The notes beneath the pieces were generated by a model. That model saw nothing but the letters and a program-made list of their open reading frames with translations. It was not told where the DNA came from and did not search any database. The translations under genes were made by a program, and so were the position numbers. DNA of 64,000 nucleotides from Phytobacter palmae (lineage in GTDB: Bacteria; Pseudomonadota; Gammaproteobacteria; Enterobacterales; Enterobacteriaceae), in assembly GCA_900112785.1 (NCBI GenBank), contig FONB01000005.1, positions 62,001 to 126,000 on the forward strand. Reading direction: 5' to 3'. This document shows, in pieces, positions 36,204 through 46,342 of the stretch. Position 1 is the stretch's first letter. Each line of letters begins with the position of its first letter.

Positions 36204-38585
36204 TTACTGCTTATCCGGCAATGCGTAAGCAATAATATAATCACCGCGATCCGGTGACTGGCGTGCGCCCCCCGCATTGATGACGATATACTGCTTGCCC
36301 GTTTTCGGTGAAACATAGGTCATCGGGCCAGACTGGCTTCCCACCGGCAGACGATCTTTCCAAATCTCTTTACCCGTTGCCGTATCAAACGCGCGCAGGT
36401 AGAAATCCTGGGTGCCAGCAAAGAACAGCAGACCAGACTGGGTGGACAGCGATGCGCCCAGCGTCGGCATACCGATCGGAATTGGCATATGCATGCGAAT
36501 ACCCAGCGGGCCGGTATCCTGAACAGTTCCCACGGGAACCTGCCACACTATTTTCCCGGATGTCAGGTCGATAGCGGACATGGTCCCGAACGGCGGTTTC
36601 TGACATGGAATACCCAGCGGTGACAGGAAACGTTCGCGCATTGCGCCAAACGGCGTACCGTCCATCGGGACAATGCCCATTTCAATTCCGCTGGCATTTT
36701 TGGCGACGTTCTCACGCGGCACCATGTAGTTTGCCAGGCCCAGACGCATATCGTTGACAAACATCAGGTTGTTGGTTGGGTCGACTGAGACGCTACCCCA
36801 GTTCATGCCACCCAGCGAACCCGGGAACTGCAATGCGCGATCCAGCCCCGGCGGGGTGTAGACCCCCTGATGGCGCATACCTTTAAAGGCGATACGGCAC
36901 ATCAGCAGATCGACTGGCGTTGCACCCCACATGTCGGACTCTTTTAGGGTTTCATTGCCGATCATCGGCATGCCTACGGAGTACGGCTGAGTAGGGGAAT
37001 AACGTTCGCCTTTCACATTACCGGCGGGAACCGGGCGTTCTTCTACCTTCGCCACCGGCTCGCCGGTTTCACGATTGAGCATAAAGATCATACCCTGTTT
37101 ACTGGTCTGCACCAGTACAGGTGTGGTGCCGCCTTTACCGTCAGGTAAGTCATACAGCAGCGGCTGTGACGGTAAGTCGAAATCCCATAAATCGTGGTGA
37201 GTCGTCTGGAAATGCCAGCGCACGTCACCGGTTGTCGCATCAACCGCCACAATAGATGAACTGTATTTATCATCCAGCGCGGTACGCTCGCCCGCCCAGA
37301 AATCGGGGGTGGCGTTGCCTGTCGGCAGATAGATCAGATTCAGTTTCGCATCGTAAGACATTGCCGCCCAGACGTTCGGCGTACCGCGCGTGTAAGTTTG
37401 ACCTTCAGGCGGCAAGCCTTTCAGAGCAGGGTTGCCCGGATCCCACGCCCATGCCAGTTTGCCGGTGTGAACATCATAAGCACGGACTACCCCCGGGGGT
37501 TCGCCGGTGGAGTAGTTATCCGCCACGCGGCCGCCGACCACAACGATATTCCCCGCAACCAACGGCGTGGATGTTTGCTGATAGTAACCGGGTTTGATAT
37601 CCCCCATGCCGACACTCAGATCAACGGTGCCGTTATCACCAAAGTCTGCACAGGGCTTGCCGTTATCGGCATTGATTGCCACCAGACGTGCATCGGTGGT
37701 TGGCAGGAACAGGCGGCGTTCGCATGCGGCAGGTTGTGCCTGTGCCGCAGGGGTGACACTATTATGCGGCTCTTCGTAATATCCCAGGCCACGGCAGCGC
37801 TGCCAGTTCGGTGCTGTCGCTTTCGCGTCATAGCGCCATTTCTCTTTACCGGAATCGACATCGAGCGCCAGCACTTTGCTGTATGGGGTACAGACATACA
37901 GCGTATCGCCAATCTGCAGCGGCGTGTTCTGATCTTCCGCACCAGAACCATTGCTCTGCGGGATATCCCCGGTATGGGCAACCCATGCGACTTGTAGCTT
38001 GTCGATATTCTGTTTGTTGATCTGGTCAAGCGCTGCAAAGCGATCGCCATGAGGGGTATTGCCCCAGTGCTTCCAGTCGTGCTGCTCGCTACCTGACTGA
38101 ACCGGTTTGACGCTAACGGATTCGGTCGCAGAGATCACATTCCAGGTTTTAAACATCCCGCCGACACTTGCCAGAAGCACAACCGCGAGGATCGCCGCAA
38201 CGCCAAACGCAGATTTGTTAACCGGTTTTACCGTCTGCTGCGCGCGCATAAAAGGCCACAGCAGGGCAGCCAGAAAGGCCAGCACGGCGAAGGTAAATAA
38301 GCGTGAGAAGAGTGGCCAGAATGCCCATCCGGCATCGTAAATTGCCCAAATGATGGAAGCGATAAAGCCCAGCGCATAGAGAATGATGCCGCCGGGATGA
38401 TTTCGCAGGATAAGTATTGCGGCAATCAACATCACGATACCCATCGCGGTAAACCAGACGCTGCCGCCTAATGTGATGAGTTTGATGCCAGGAATGCCGA
38501 TGGCCAGACCGATGACAAGCATCAGAATGGCGAGGAGCCAGCGCAGAAGAGTAACTACTCTGCGTGGGGTGCTGCCAGGTGCCAT
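36204..38585 (-). CDS. gcd: Membrane-bound PQQ-dependent glucose/quinate/shikimate-type dehydrogenase
   Basis: A ~793-residue quinoprotein. Five TM helices occupy residues ~10-155, followed by an eight-bladed propeller domain in the periplasm with tryptophan-docking blades (e.g. ALDVDSGKEKWRYDA, AFDTATGKEIWKDRLPVGSQ) and the active-site segment THHDLWDFDLPSQP. It passes electrons to ubiquinone. The domain order and length match E. coli Gcd (796), but identity looks moderate, so it may be a second paralogue rather than the orthologue. Two ATGs are 6 bases apart; the second has AAGGAG at proper spacing. No pqq biosynthesis genes are in the window. Confidence 0.85.
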   Translation of the reverse strand: MAPGSTPRRVVTLLRWLLAILMLVIGLAIGIPGIKLITLGGSVWFTAMGIVMLIAAILILRNHPGGIILYALGFIASIIWAIYDAGWAFWPLFSRLFTFAVLAFLAALLWPFMRAQQTVKPVNKSAFGVAAILAVVLLASVGGMFKTWNVISATESVSVKPVQSGSEQHDWKHWGNTPHGDRFAALDQINKQNIDKLQVAWVAHTGDIPQSNGSGAEDQNTPLQIGDTLYVCTPYSKVLALDVDSGKEKWRYDAKATAPNWQRCRGLGYYEEPHNSVTPAAQAQPAACERRLFLPTTDARLVAINADNGKPCADFGDNGTVDLSVGMGDIKPGYYQQTSTPLVAGNIVVVGGRVADNYSTGEPPGVVRAYDVHTGKLAWAWDPGNPALKGLPPEGQTYTRGTPNVWAAMSYDAKLNLIYLPTGNATPDFWAGERTALDDKYSSSIVAVDATTGDVRWHFQTTHHDLWDFDLPSQPLLYDLPDGKGGTTPVLVQTSKQGMIFMLNRETGEPVAKVEERPVPAGNVKGERYSPTQPYSVGMPMIGNETLKESDMWGATPVDLLMCRIAFKGMRHQGVYTPPGLDRALQFPGSLGGMNWGSVSVDPTNNLMFVNDMRLGLANYMVPRENVAKNASGIEMGIVPMDGTPFGAMRERFLSPLGIPCQKPPFGTMSAIDLTSGKIVWQVPVGTVQDTGPLGIRMHMPIPIGMPTLGASLSTQSGLLFFAGTQDFYLRAFDTATGKEIWKDRLPVGSQSGPMTYVSPKTGKQYIVINAGGARQSPDRGDYIIAYALPDKQ

Positions 38586-38842
38586 ATCCATCTCCTTAAA
38601 TACGCCGGTTATCCAATACGCACCACTGTAATCTGTACCAAATGGATAACGGCTTTAAAGGTTTGTCGTTTTATTGCAGATCTAATTGGGCTTATCCGCA
38701 TGAAAAACTCACTATTTATATGGTAGACGAACCATTTGGTGAATTTGCAAATATGATAAATCTGTTAAATTGCCTGGTGCAATTGTTAATAAATTAGATC
38801 GCATTATTTGAGAATTGGCCCGCGCATGGCGGGCCAGCGTGA

Positions 38843-41140
38843 TCAGGCGATACGCAACGTATCGACACTTCGCGAGGGGGTAATCGTCACAGGAATGGAT
38901 TTTGAGGTCGGTGTTCCGGTACCGTCACCGTAGCGGGTCAGGGGAACCAGTGGGTTCGTTTCCGGATAATAGGCCGCAAGATTGCCGCGCGGGATGCCGT
39001 ACGCAACGAGACGAAACCCTGTCACCTGACGCGTAATGCCGTCGGTCGACAGGGTGGTTATATCGACGCGATCACCATCGCTCAGCCCCAGAGCCAGAAT
39101 ATCGTCCGGGTGCATAAAGAGGACGTCGCGCTGACCATAAACACCGCGATAGCGGTCATCCAGACCGTAAATCGTCGTGTTGTACTGATCGTGCGAACGT
39201 AATGTCTGTAACACAAAAGGCGCGCTAATCTCCGGGCAGACGGCTTCCGGCAGCGGTGCGCTACTGAACTGCGCTTTACCGGACGGGGTAGCAAAATTGA
39301 GAGAGGCCGCACTGTTTCCGAGCCAGAAACCACCGGGCTCTTCGCAGCGGGCATTGAAATTGTTGAAGCCGGGGATGGTGGCGGCGATATGATCGCGAAT
39401 CAGATTGTAATCATCGGCTAAGGCCAGCCAGTCGAGTTTGCTGTTTCCCAGCGCCGCGTAGGCGATACCGGCGACAATTGCGGTTTCCGATTTTTGCGTT
39501 TCTGCCAACGGCTTACCAATACCTTCTGAGGCATGCACCATGCTAAATGAGTCTTCTACGGTCACGAACTGACGGCCCGTCGCCTGCATGTCCTCTTCGG
39601 TACGGCCCAGCGTCGGTAAAATGAGCGACTGCGCACCTGGCATCAAATGGGTTCGGTTGAGCTTGGTACTGATATGCACGGTCAAACCGCAGCGCTTTAA
39701 TGCCTCACAGGTTAACGTGGTGTCCGGCGCAGCGGCAGCAAGATTACCACCCAGCGTGATAAGTACCTTCACTTCATCGCGCAACATAGCCTGAATGGCG
39801 GCTACGGTATGATGTCCGGGGGCGCGCGGTGGTTCGAAACCAAAGTGACGAGCCAGGCTGTCGAGCAGGGCGACCGGGGGTTTTTCATCTATCCCCATGG
39901 TCCGGTTGCCCTGCACGTTACTGTGGCCGCGCACCGGGCACAGCCCCGCGCCCGGTTTGCCTAAATGACCGCCGAGCAGTTGCAAATTGACGATTTCACG
40001 TACCGTATCCAGCGAATGCTTATGCTGGGTAATGCCCATAGCCCAGGTGCAAATGACCCGCCGGGCGTTCTGCCATACGGCGGCGGCATCACGTAATTGC
40101 TGCTCACTCAAACCGGATTGTGCTTCAATGAACTGCCAGGATGTGGCATCGATTTGCGCAAACCAGGCCTCAATGCCAGTGGTGTGTTGAGCAATAAACG
40201 CGTCGTCGAATATACCGGCTTCCCCGTTCGCCAGACGCTGACGATGGGTTTCCAGTAAGGCTTTTGCCATCCCGCGTACGGCGGCCATATCACCACCCAG
40301 ATTTGGCTGATAATAGGCAGAACTGATAGTACCTGCCATCGAGGTGACCACTTCCAGCGGTTTTTGCGGGTCGGCAAAGCGTTCCAGACCACGTTCGCGC
40401 AGGGTATTAAAGGTGACGATATGCGCGCCTCGATCGGCCGCATGGCGCAGGCTGTGAAGCATACGCGGATGGTTGGTGCCCGGGTTCTGTCCAAAGACGA
40501 AAATCGCATCGGCCTGTTCAAAATCGGTGAGATGAATGGTGCCTTTACCCACACCAATACTGCGTTTCAGCCCGGCGCCGCTGGCCTCGTGACACATGTT
40601 CGAACAATCGGGGAAGTTGTTAGTGCCGACCATTCGACCAAACAGCTGATAAAGATAGGATGCTTCATTACTGGCGCGACCCGAGGTGTAAAGTTCCATC
40701 TGGTTCGGGTGGTCCATTTCGCGAATATGGCGTCCAATCAGGGCAAATGCGTCATCCCAGCTCACCGGTTCGTAGTGATCGGTTTGCGGGTTATAGCGTA
40801 GTGGCTCTGTGAGTCGGCCCTGATACTCCAGGAAATAGTCGCTCTGACGGTTGAGAGCGCTTACGCTGTGTTGCGCAAAAAAGCTTGCGTCAATCTGGCG
40901 GCGTGTTGCCTCCCAGGTTACCGCTTTCGCGCCGTTTTCGCAGAAACTGAAAGTGCTTTTGTTGTCATCACCCCAGGCACAACCGGGGCAGTCAAAGCCG
41001 CGGGCTTTATTCATGCGCAGCAGATTGCGCAAGTTCTTAAGGGTATTTTTGCTGTCGATAACGAAGCGGGTTGTGGCTTCAAGAGAACCTAATCCACCGG
41101 CAGCGGCGCGATAGGGTTTTATGGCAGTTTTGAATTTCAT
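38843..41140 (-). CDS. FdhF/YdeP-family molybdopterin oxidoreductase
   Basis: A 765-residue molybdopterin-guanine-dinucleotide enzyme related to E. coli YdeP (759) and formate dehydrogenase alpha subunits. The N-terminal cluster region reads GFDCPGCAWGDDNK then CENGAKAV; the cofactor-binding core includes SGRASNEASYLYQLFGRMVG and NFPDCSNMCHEASGAGL. There is no selenocysteine codon or Tat signal, so it is cytoplasmic. Partner subunits are not encoded next to it. YdeP in E. coli is linked to acid resistance; function here is inferred only. Confidence 0.88.
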   Translation of the reverse strand: MKFKTAIKPYRAAAGGLGSLEATTRFVIDSKNTLKNLRNLLRMNKARGFDCPGCAWGDDNKSTFSFCENGAKAVTWEATRRQIDASFFAQHSVSALNRQSDYFLEYQGRLTEPLRYNPQTDHYEPVSWDDAFALIGRHIREMDHPNQMELYTSGRASNEASYLYQLFGRMVGTNNFPDCSNMCHEASGAGLKRSIGVGKGTIHLTDFEQADAIFVFGQNPGTNHPRMLHSLRHAADRGAHIVTFNTLRERGLERFADPQKPLEVVTSMAGTISSAYYQPNLGGDMAAVRGMAKALLETHRQRLANGEAGIFDDAFIAQHTTGIEAWFAQIDATSWQFIEAQSGLSEQQLRDAAAVWQNARRVICTWAMGITQHKHSLDTVREIVNLQLLGGHLGKPGAGLCPVRGHSNVQGNRTMGIDEKPPVALLDSLARHFGFEPPRAPGHHTVAAIQAMLRDEVKVLITLGGNLAAAAPDTTLTCEALKRCGLTVHISTKLNRTHLMPGAQSLILPTLGRTEEDMQATGRQFVTVEDSFSMVHASEGIGKPLAETQKSETAIVAGIAYAALGNSKLDWLALADDYNLIRDHIAATIPGFNNFNARCEEPGGFWLGNSAASLNFATPSGKAQFSSAPLPEAVCPEISAPFVLQTLRSHDQYNTTIYGLDDRYRGVYGQRDVLFMHPDDILALGLSDGDRVDITTLSTDGITRQVTGFRLVAYGIPRGNLAAYYPETNPLVPLTRYGDGTGTPTSKSIPVTITPSRSVDTLRIA

Positions 41141-41281
41141 GTGTTCTTCCGGACAGCGGATTGCTCTTGCACAGACACTACGCTGCGTAACAGCAATCCT
41201 TAATCAACAACTATCTTTTATCACACAATTAACAATAAGTTTACCATTTGCGCAACTGCCCGGGCCTGCCGCGCGGGCAGG

Positions 41282-42205
41282 TTAATCCGGCACGGTTTTA
41301 CGAATAGCGGCGATCAGCGTTTGCACGCCGATAGAGAGGGGGGCATCCACGCGGGTGAGAATGCCGATAGGATCGCCTATACCCGGCGGTACAATGGGTA
41401 ACGCGGTGAGTGAACCTTCGCGCAAATCGTTCTTCACTGCGCCAGAAGGGACAAACCAGACGTAATCAAAGTTCACAGTCAATTGCCGTGATAACGACGC
41501 TGACAGCGTTTCTATGCAGCCGGTCGGGAGTTTGCAGCCCTGGCTTTGCAGCAGATCCTCGGTGTTCTGGCGTGGCACTGTACCGGTTGGCAGCACGACG
41601 ACGGGCCATTCCAGCACCCGGCTTAGCGTAATTGTGGTTTGCAACAGCGGATGGTTGGGGCGTACCACCAGTTTGAGAGACTCAAGGAATAACATCTCAT
41701 AGGTTAAGCCGCTCATCAGATCCGGGTCTGACATACGGCCAATGCCAACGTCCAGCTCGCCGGATTTCAGTCCGGCCAATAACATTGGATTGTTCGTGGT
41801 GGCCACCTGAATGGTGATATCCGGCTGCTGCTTATGTACCTGACCAATCACCGACGGCAGAATCCCAAGCGCCGCGGTGGGTAACGCGCCAACACGGATC
41901 ACCGCATTGTTTTGTTCTGGTTTATAGTTGAGCGACTGGCCGGCGGTATTGAGCGCATCAAGAACGCGCACAGCATGGGTTAAAAACTGCTCCCCCACCA
42001 GGGTAAGTTGCGCCCCCAGACGACCACGCTCAAACAGACGCGTTCCGGTGAGTTGTTCCAGTTCATTTAGCGTCTTGGACAGTGCTGGTTGACTAAGGTT
42101 AAGGGTTTCTGCCGCACGCCCCAGGGTTCCCTGCTGAGCGACGGCTACGAATGTATGCAGATGGCGCAAGCGTATGCGCTGCGAGAACAAACCGTTTTTT
42201 TCCAT
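41282..42205 (-). CDS. ydcI: LysR-family regulator YdcI
   Basis: A 307-residue LysR regulator. The first 80 residues are nearly identical to E. coli YdcI as I recall it (FSQRIRLRHLHTFVAVAQQG, LSQPALSKTLNELEQLTGTR). The effector domain is present in full (VGALPTAALGILPSVIGQ, VWFVPSGAVKNDL). YdcI in enterobacteria is implicated in acid-stress and metabolic control. It is divergent from ydcJ across a ~290-base gap, as in E. coli. The upstream YdeP-type gene lies in the same direction just after it. Confidence 0.94.
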   Translation of the reverse strand: MEKNGLFSQRIRLRHLHTFVAVAQQGTLGRAAETLNLSQPALSKTLNELEQLTGTRLFERGRLGAQLTLVGEQFLTHAVRVLDALNTAGQSLNYKPEQNNAVIRVGALPTAALGILPSVIGQVHKQQPDITIQVATTNNPMLLAGLKSGELDVGIGRMSDPDLMSGLTYEMLFLESLKLVVRPNHPLLQTTITLSRVLEWPVVVLPTGTVPRQNTEDLLQSQGCKLPTGCIETLSASLSRQLTVNFDYVWFVPSGAVKNDLREGSLTALPIVPPGIGDPIGILTRVDAPLSIGVQTLIAAIRKTVPD

Positions 42206-42497
42206 AAGATGATGTAAAAACGAAGCGATGTCCGTGGCAAGTAAAGTTGCTTAATTATGTTAACTTGGTAGCAAAACATTCTTAACATTTAATCTCGTTG
42301 AGTTACAAACAAATTTTCCCGGCAGTGTGATGTCACCCGCATGTCAGTAAGGGTTTAATCATAATCTTTGGTTATGCAAATGGCCGGAAATACGCCATTT
42401 TTGCTTTTATGCCGCGATCACACTTCGTAAATTCTCTCCCACAGGCCCGCGAGGGCTTCTCTACACTCCAGGTAATACACACTGGAGGCATGACAAC

Positions 42498-43841
42498 ATG
42501 GCGAACACCATCACGGCTGATGACATTCGGGAACAATTTTCGCAGGCAATGTCAGCGATGTACCAGCAGGAAGTTCCGCAGTATGGCACCTTGCTGGAGC
42601 TGGTTGCGGACGTCAATCTGGCAGTACTGGAGAATAACCCCAGGCTGCATGAACAACTGGTTAACGCAGATGAACTGGCGCGGCTGAACGTTGAACGCCA
42701 CGGGGCTATCCGCGTCGGACGCCCGGATGAGCTGGCAACGCTACGGCGGATGTTCGCTATTATGGGCATGTTCCCGGTGAGCTATTACGATCTGTCACAG
42801 GCGGGTGTTCCGGTACACTCCACCGCCTTTCGCCCCATAGATGATGCGGCCCTGGCGCGCAATCCGTTTCGCATCTTTACCTCGCTATTGCGCCCTGAAC
42901 TGATTGAGGATACGCAACTGCGCGAGAAAGCTGCGGCTATTTTAGAGCGCAGGGACATCTTCACCCCGCGCTGCCATGAGCTGATTGCCTTGCATGAACA
43001 ATCCGGCGGGTTCACTGCCGGGCAGGCGAATGAATTTGTGAAAGAGGCGCTGGAGACCTTTCGCTGGCATCGTCATGCCACAGTGGACGCTCTGACATAC
43101 CATGCGCTCCACACTGAGCACCGTCTGATTGCCGATGTGGTCTGCTTTCCCGGCTGCCATATTAACCACCTGACGCCGCGCACGCTGGACATTGATCAGG
43201 TTCAGGCGCTGATGCCGAAATATGGAATCGAACCCAAAATTCTGATTGAAGGTCCGCCGCGCCGCGATGTCCCGATCTTATTGCGCCAGACCAGCTTCAA
43301 AGCACTTGATGAACCGGTATTGTTCGCCGGCGAGCAGGAGGGGACACATACTGCTCGGTTTGGTGAAATCGAACAGCGCGGTGTGGCACTGACGCCAAAA
43401 GGCAGGGCATTGTATGATCGGCTACTCAACGAAGCCGGCACCGGGAAAGACAATCTGACACATCAGCTACATCTGCAGGAGATATTTAAATCTTTCCCCG
43501 ACAGCGAAATGCTGTTGCGCCGCCAGCAACTGGCCTACTTCCGCTATCGCCTGACGCCATCCGGCGAGGCTCACCGTAAGGCGATTCGTCCGGGCGATGA
43601 TCCGCAACCGCTTATTGAGCGCGGTTGGGTGGTTGCGCAACCCATCATCTACGAAGATTTTCTGCCCGTCAGTGCGGCCGGGATCTTTCAGTCAAACCTT
43701 GGCAATGAGACGCAACAGCGAAGCCACGGCAACGCCAGCAAGCGGCGATTTGAAGAGGCTCTCGGCTGCGAAGTACTCGATGAGTTCACCCTCTACGAGC
43801 AAGCAGAAGAGCGCAGCAAACGGCGTTGCGGTCTGTTGTAA
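42498..43841 (+). CDS. ydcJ: 2-oxoadipate dioxygenase/decarboxylase family protein (HglS/YdcJ)
   Basis: A 447-residue DUF1338 protein, same length as E. coli YdcJ. The family was identified as a non-heme iron enzyme converting 2-oxoadipate to D-2-hydroxyglutarate in lysine catabolism. Candidate metal ligands are His in LNVERHGAIRVG (residue 68), His in FPGCHINHLTPR and an acidic residue in FGEIEQRGVAL. RBS TGGAGG lies 9 bases before the ATG. The carboxylesterase gene follows closely, so the two may be co-transcribed. Confidence 0.9.
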   Translation: MANTITADDIREQFSQAMSAMYQQEVPQYGTLLELVADVNLAVLENNPRLHEQLVNADELARLNVERHGAIRVGRPDELATLRRMFAIMGMFPVSYYDLSQAGVPVHSTAFRPIDDAALARNPFRIFTSLLRPELIEDTQLREKAAAILERRDIFTPRCHELIALHEQSGGFTAGQANEFVKEALETFRWHRHATVDALTYHALHTEHRLIADVVCFPGCHINHLTPRTLDIDQVQALMPKYGIEPKILIEGPPRRDVPILLRQTSFKALDEPVLFAGEQEGTHTARFGEIEQRGVALTPKGRALYDRLLNEAGTGKDNLTHQLHLQEIFKSFPDSEMLLRRQQLAYFRYRLTPSGEAHRKAIRPGDDPQPLIERGWVVAQPIIYEDFLPVSAAGIFQSNLGNETQQRSHGNASKRRFEEALGCEVLDEFTLYEQAEERSKRRCGLL

Positions 43842-43883
43842 AAAAGGTACTCTGCTACGGGTGTGAATAAACAGGATGTTGTC

Positions 43884-45392
43884 ATGGAAAATCCCTCTCC
43901 CCCGATAGTTGAAACCCGAGACGGCACGCTTCTGGGCACTCTGGACGATGATTGCCTTAGCTGGCGGGGCATTCCGTATGCGGCGCCGCCCGTCGGCCCG
44001 CTACGCTGGCGGGCCCCGCAGCCGCCAGCGCCCTGGCAGGGGGTCCGTGCGGCCGACACATTTTCTGCCGCCAGCTGGCAAAACAGTGAAATTTGCGCAC
44101 AGATAGCCGGTGGCGACCCGGGACGGCTTTCCGAAGATTGTCTTTATCTGAATATCTGCGCACCTGCTGCGCACAGTGCGCCACTGCCAGTGATGGTCTG
44201 GCTGCACGGCGGCGGTTTTACCATGGGTGCCGGCGATTTGCCGCCTTATGATGGTAAAGCTCTCGCCCGGCGCGGTGTGGTGCTGGTTACGTTCAATTAT
44301 CGCCTGGGGCATCTGGGCTTCTTTGCCCACCCGGCACTGCAAGGGGAAGAAGGGGAAACCCTCTGTAACTTCGGCCTGCTTGATCAAATTGCTGCGCTGC
44401 GCTGGGTTAAAGAGAATATCCATGCCTTCGGTGGAGATGCCCGCAATGTCACGCTTTTTGGTGAATCCGCCGGGGGACGAAGTGTGATGTCGCTGATGGC
44501 CTCGCCAAAGGCGAAGGGGCTCTTCCACAAAGCCATTATTCAAAGCAGCTACACCTTGCCGGATACGCCGCTTGAGCGCGCACTGGAAAAAGGGATCGCC
44601 GTTGCTGAGTATCTCGGCGCACCTGACGCCACGGCAGAGAGTTTGCGCGCGATCCCGGCTGAGGCATTCTGGCCACTCGCTTCACCGCTGAAAATAGACC
44701 CCGCGCCGATTGCCGGAGACAGCGTCCTGCCTGTGCCGTCACTGGACGTTTTTTTCAGCGCATCGCAGCACCCGATGCCGGTTATTGTCGGCTCCAACAG
44801 TGATGAAGCCAGCGTGATGGCCGAGTTTGGCGTCGACCTTGCCGGGCAAATTGACAAGTTACGTCGCGAGCAACGTTTTGGCCTCGGGATCATTAAGCTG
44901 CTTTACCCGGGGGTAAAAGGGGATGTGGAACTGGGGCGTCAGGTCTGCCGGGATATGGCGTTTACTTCGCTCGGGTTGGTGGTCATGCAGGCGCAACAGC
45001 GCATCGGGCAGCCCTGCTGGCGTTACTGGTTTGACTACGTTGCTGAGGCCGAACATGACACCTACGCCAACGGTGCGTGGCATGGAAACGAAGTGCCGTA
45101 TGTCTTTGATAACCTGATGCTGACGGAGCCTGCGTGCCATTATGTTAATGAGCGGGATCTGGCATTTGCGGCAAAGGTCGCCGATTACTGGGTTAATTTT
45201 GCCCGCGAGGCCAGCGTCACCCGCGATGTGCTCCATGGCCCTGTTCTCTGGCACTCCTGCAACAAAGGGCGCGACAGGTTGCTACGCATAGGACTGAATA
45301 AACATGCGGGTTTTCGCATAGCAAATCGCTTTATGCGCGCGCGCCTGATGCTATTCAAACGGGTTATGAGGCATCACGTCAAACTCGATTAA
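43884..45392 (+). CDS. Type-B carboxylesterase/lipase family protein
   Basis: A ~502-residue alpha/beta hydrolase of the carboxylesterase/cholinesterase family. The oxyanion hole lies in VMVWLHGGGFTMGAG, the nucleophile Ser in VTLFGESAGGRSVMSLMAS (residue ~191), the acidic residue in VGSNSDEASVM, and the His in GAWHGNEVPYVFD. No signal peptide, so probably cytoplasmic. The ATG used has AGGA ~7 bases upstream; a GTG 21 bases earlier is possible. It follows ydcJ by ~40 bases and overlaps the convergent LysR gene by 4 bases. Not present at this position in E. coli K-12. Confidence 0.87.
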   Translation: MENPSPPIVETRDGTLLGTLDDDCLSWRGIPYAAPPVGPLRWRAPQPPAPWQGVRAADTFSAASWQNSEICAQIAGGDPGRLSEDCLYLNICAPAAHSAPLPVMVWLHGGGFTMGAGDLPPYDGKALARRGVVLVTFNYRLGHLGFFAHPALQGEEGETLCNFGLLDQIAALRWVKENIHAFGGDARNVTLFGESAGGRSVMSLMASPKAKGLFHKAIIQSSYTLPDTPLERALEKGIAVAEYLGAPDATAESLRAIPAEAFWPLASPLKIDPAPIAGDSVLPVPSLDVFFSASQHPMPVIVGSNSDEASVMAEFGVDLAGQIDKLRREQRFGLGIIKLLYPGVKGDVELGRQVCRDMAFTSLGLVVMQAQQRIGQPCWRYWFDYVAEAEHDTYANGAWHGNEVPYVFDNLMLTEPACHYVNERDLAFAAKVADYWVNFAREASVTRDVLHGPVLWHSCNKGRDRLLRIGLNKHAGFRIANRFMRARLMLFKRVMRHHVKLD

Positions 45393-46231
45393 TTATCCAG
45401 TAAGCTCGTACGAAATGCCGCCAGCCCGGCGGCATTATTCTCTGAATCTCTTAGCACCAGCCGATAGCTCGCTCCCGTCTTAACGCTTTGCGCATAAGGG
45501 CGCATCAGGCGTCCGGCACGAATATCCTCCGCCACAAGCGTTTCATCGGCAATGGCCACCCCAAGCCCCTGAATCGCCGCCGTGATCGCCAGATCCATGG
45601 TGTCGAAGTGTTGATTTTTTTTCATAACCCACGTTGCGCTATCCTGCTTCGCCAGCCACAGCGACCAGTCCGTTTTATCTCTGGTCGGATGCAGAAACGT
45701 CAAATTACTCAGCGTTTCATCAGCCATCAATTGCGTACTCATTACCGGGGTCAGCGCTTCATCAAACAGCAGGTCACCCGCGCTGAAATGGGTTCCAAAA
45801 ACGATGGCCGCATCATACGGCTCAGTTTTGAAGTTAACGCCATGATCAGTGGTGGTCGTCAATGCCACCTGCAAGTCAGGGCACGTTTTCTCAAGCTGGA
45901 TAAGTCGTGGAACCAGCCAGCGCATCGCACACGTCGGCGCTTTCAGGCGAACCACCTTTTGTTGTGCCCGCGCCTGTGCGGCAAGGGTTTGCAGATGCTC
46001 AAACGCCGAGCGTAATTCCGGTAGCAGAGCGCTGCCCTGAGGCGATAACCGCAAACCTCTGGCATGACGCTCAAATAGCGGGAAACCAAACCATGTTTCC
46101 AGCGAAGCAATCTTACGGCTTACCGCGCCCTGCGTCAGACATAACTCTTTTGCGGCATGCGTGAGATTTAAATGGCGGGCTGTGACCAGAAAAGCGTCAA
46201 TAGCGTTTAATGGCAACGTACGGTTTGGCAT
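45389..46231 (-). CDS. LysR-family regulator (GcvA-like)
   Basis: A 280-residue LysR protein: HTH at residues ~5-65 (PLNAIDAFLVTARHLNLTHA, LCLTQGAVSRKIASLE) typical of the GcvA/AmpR branch, then a short effector domain. It is divergent from the aminotransferase/binding-protein pair across ~110 bases, its probable targets, and convergent with the esterase gene. Confidence 0.9.
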   Translation of the reverse strand: MPNRTLPLNAIDAFLVTARHLNLTHAAKELCLTQGAVSRKIASLETWFGFPLFERHARGLRLSPQGSALLPELRSAFEHLQTLAAQARAQQKVVRLKAPTCAMRWLVPRLIQLEKTCPDLQVALTTTTDHGVNFKTEPYDAAIVFGTHFSAGDLLFDEALTPVMSTQLMADETLSNLTFLHPTRDKTDWSLWLAKQDSATWVMKKNQHFDTMDLAITAAIQGLGVAIADETLVAEDIRAGRLMRPYAQSVKTGASYRLVLRDSENNAAGLAAFRTSLLDN

Positions 46232-46342
46232 GGCGACTCCAGCTATGCAATTTATTCATAGCTATTATGACAACAAATCGATTGTGGACTCAATGCGCTT
46301 TTATTTGAATGGTTATGCACTTTTAATGAGAAAGGATTGAGA

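Noticed and set aside
38817-38836. Hairpin TGGCCCGC/GCGGGCCA after the YdeP-type gene as an intrinsic terminator
   Set aside because: The stem is good, but on the transcribed (minus) strand it is not followed by a T-run, so it was not listed as a terminator.
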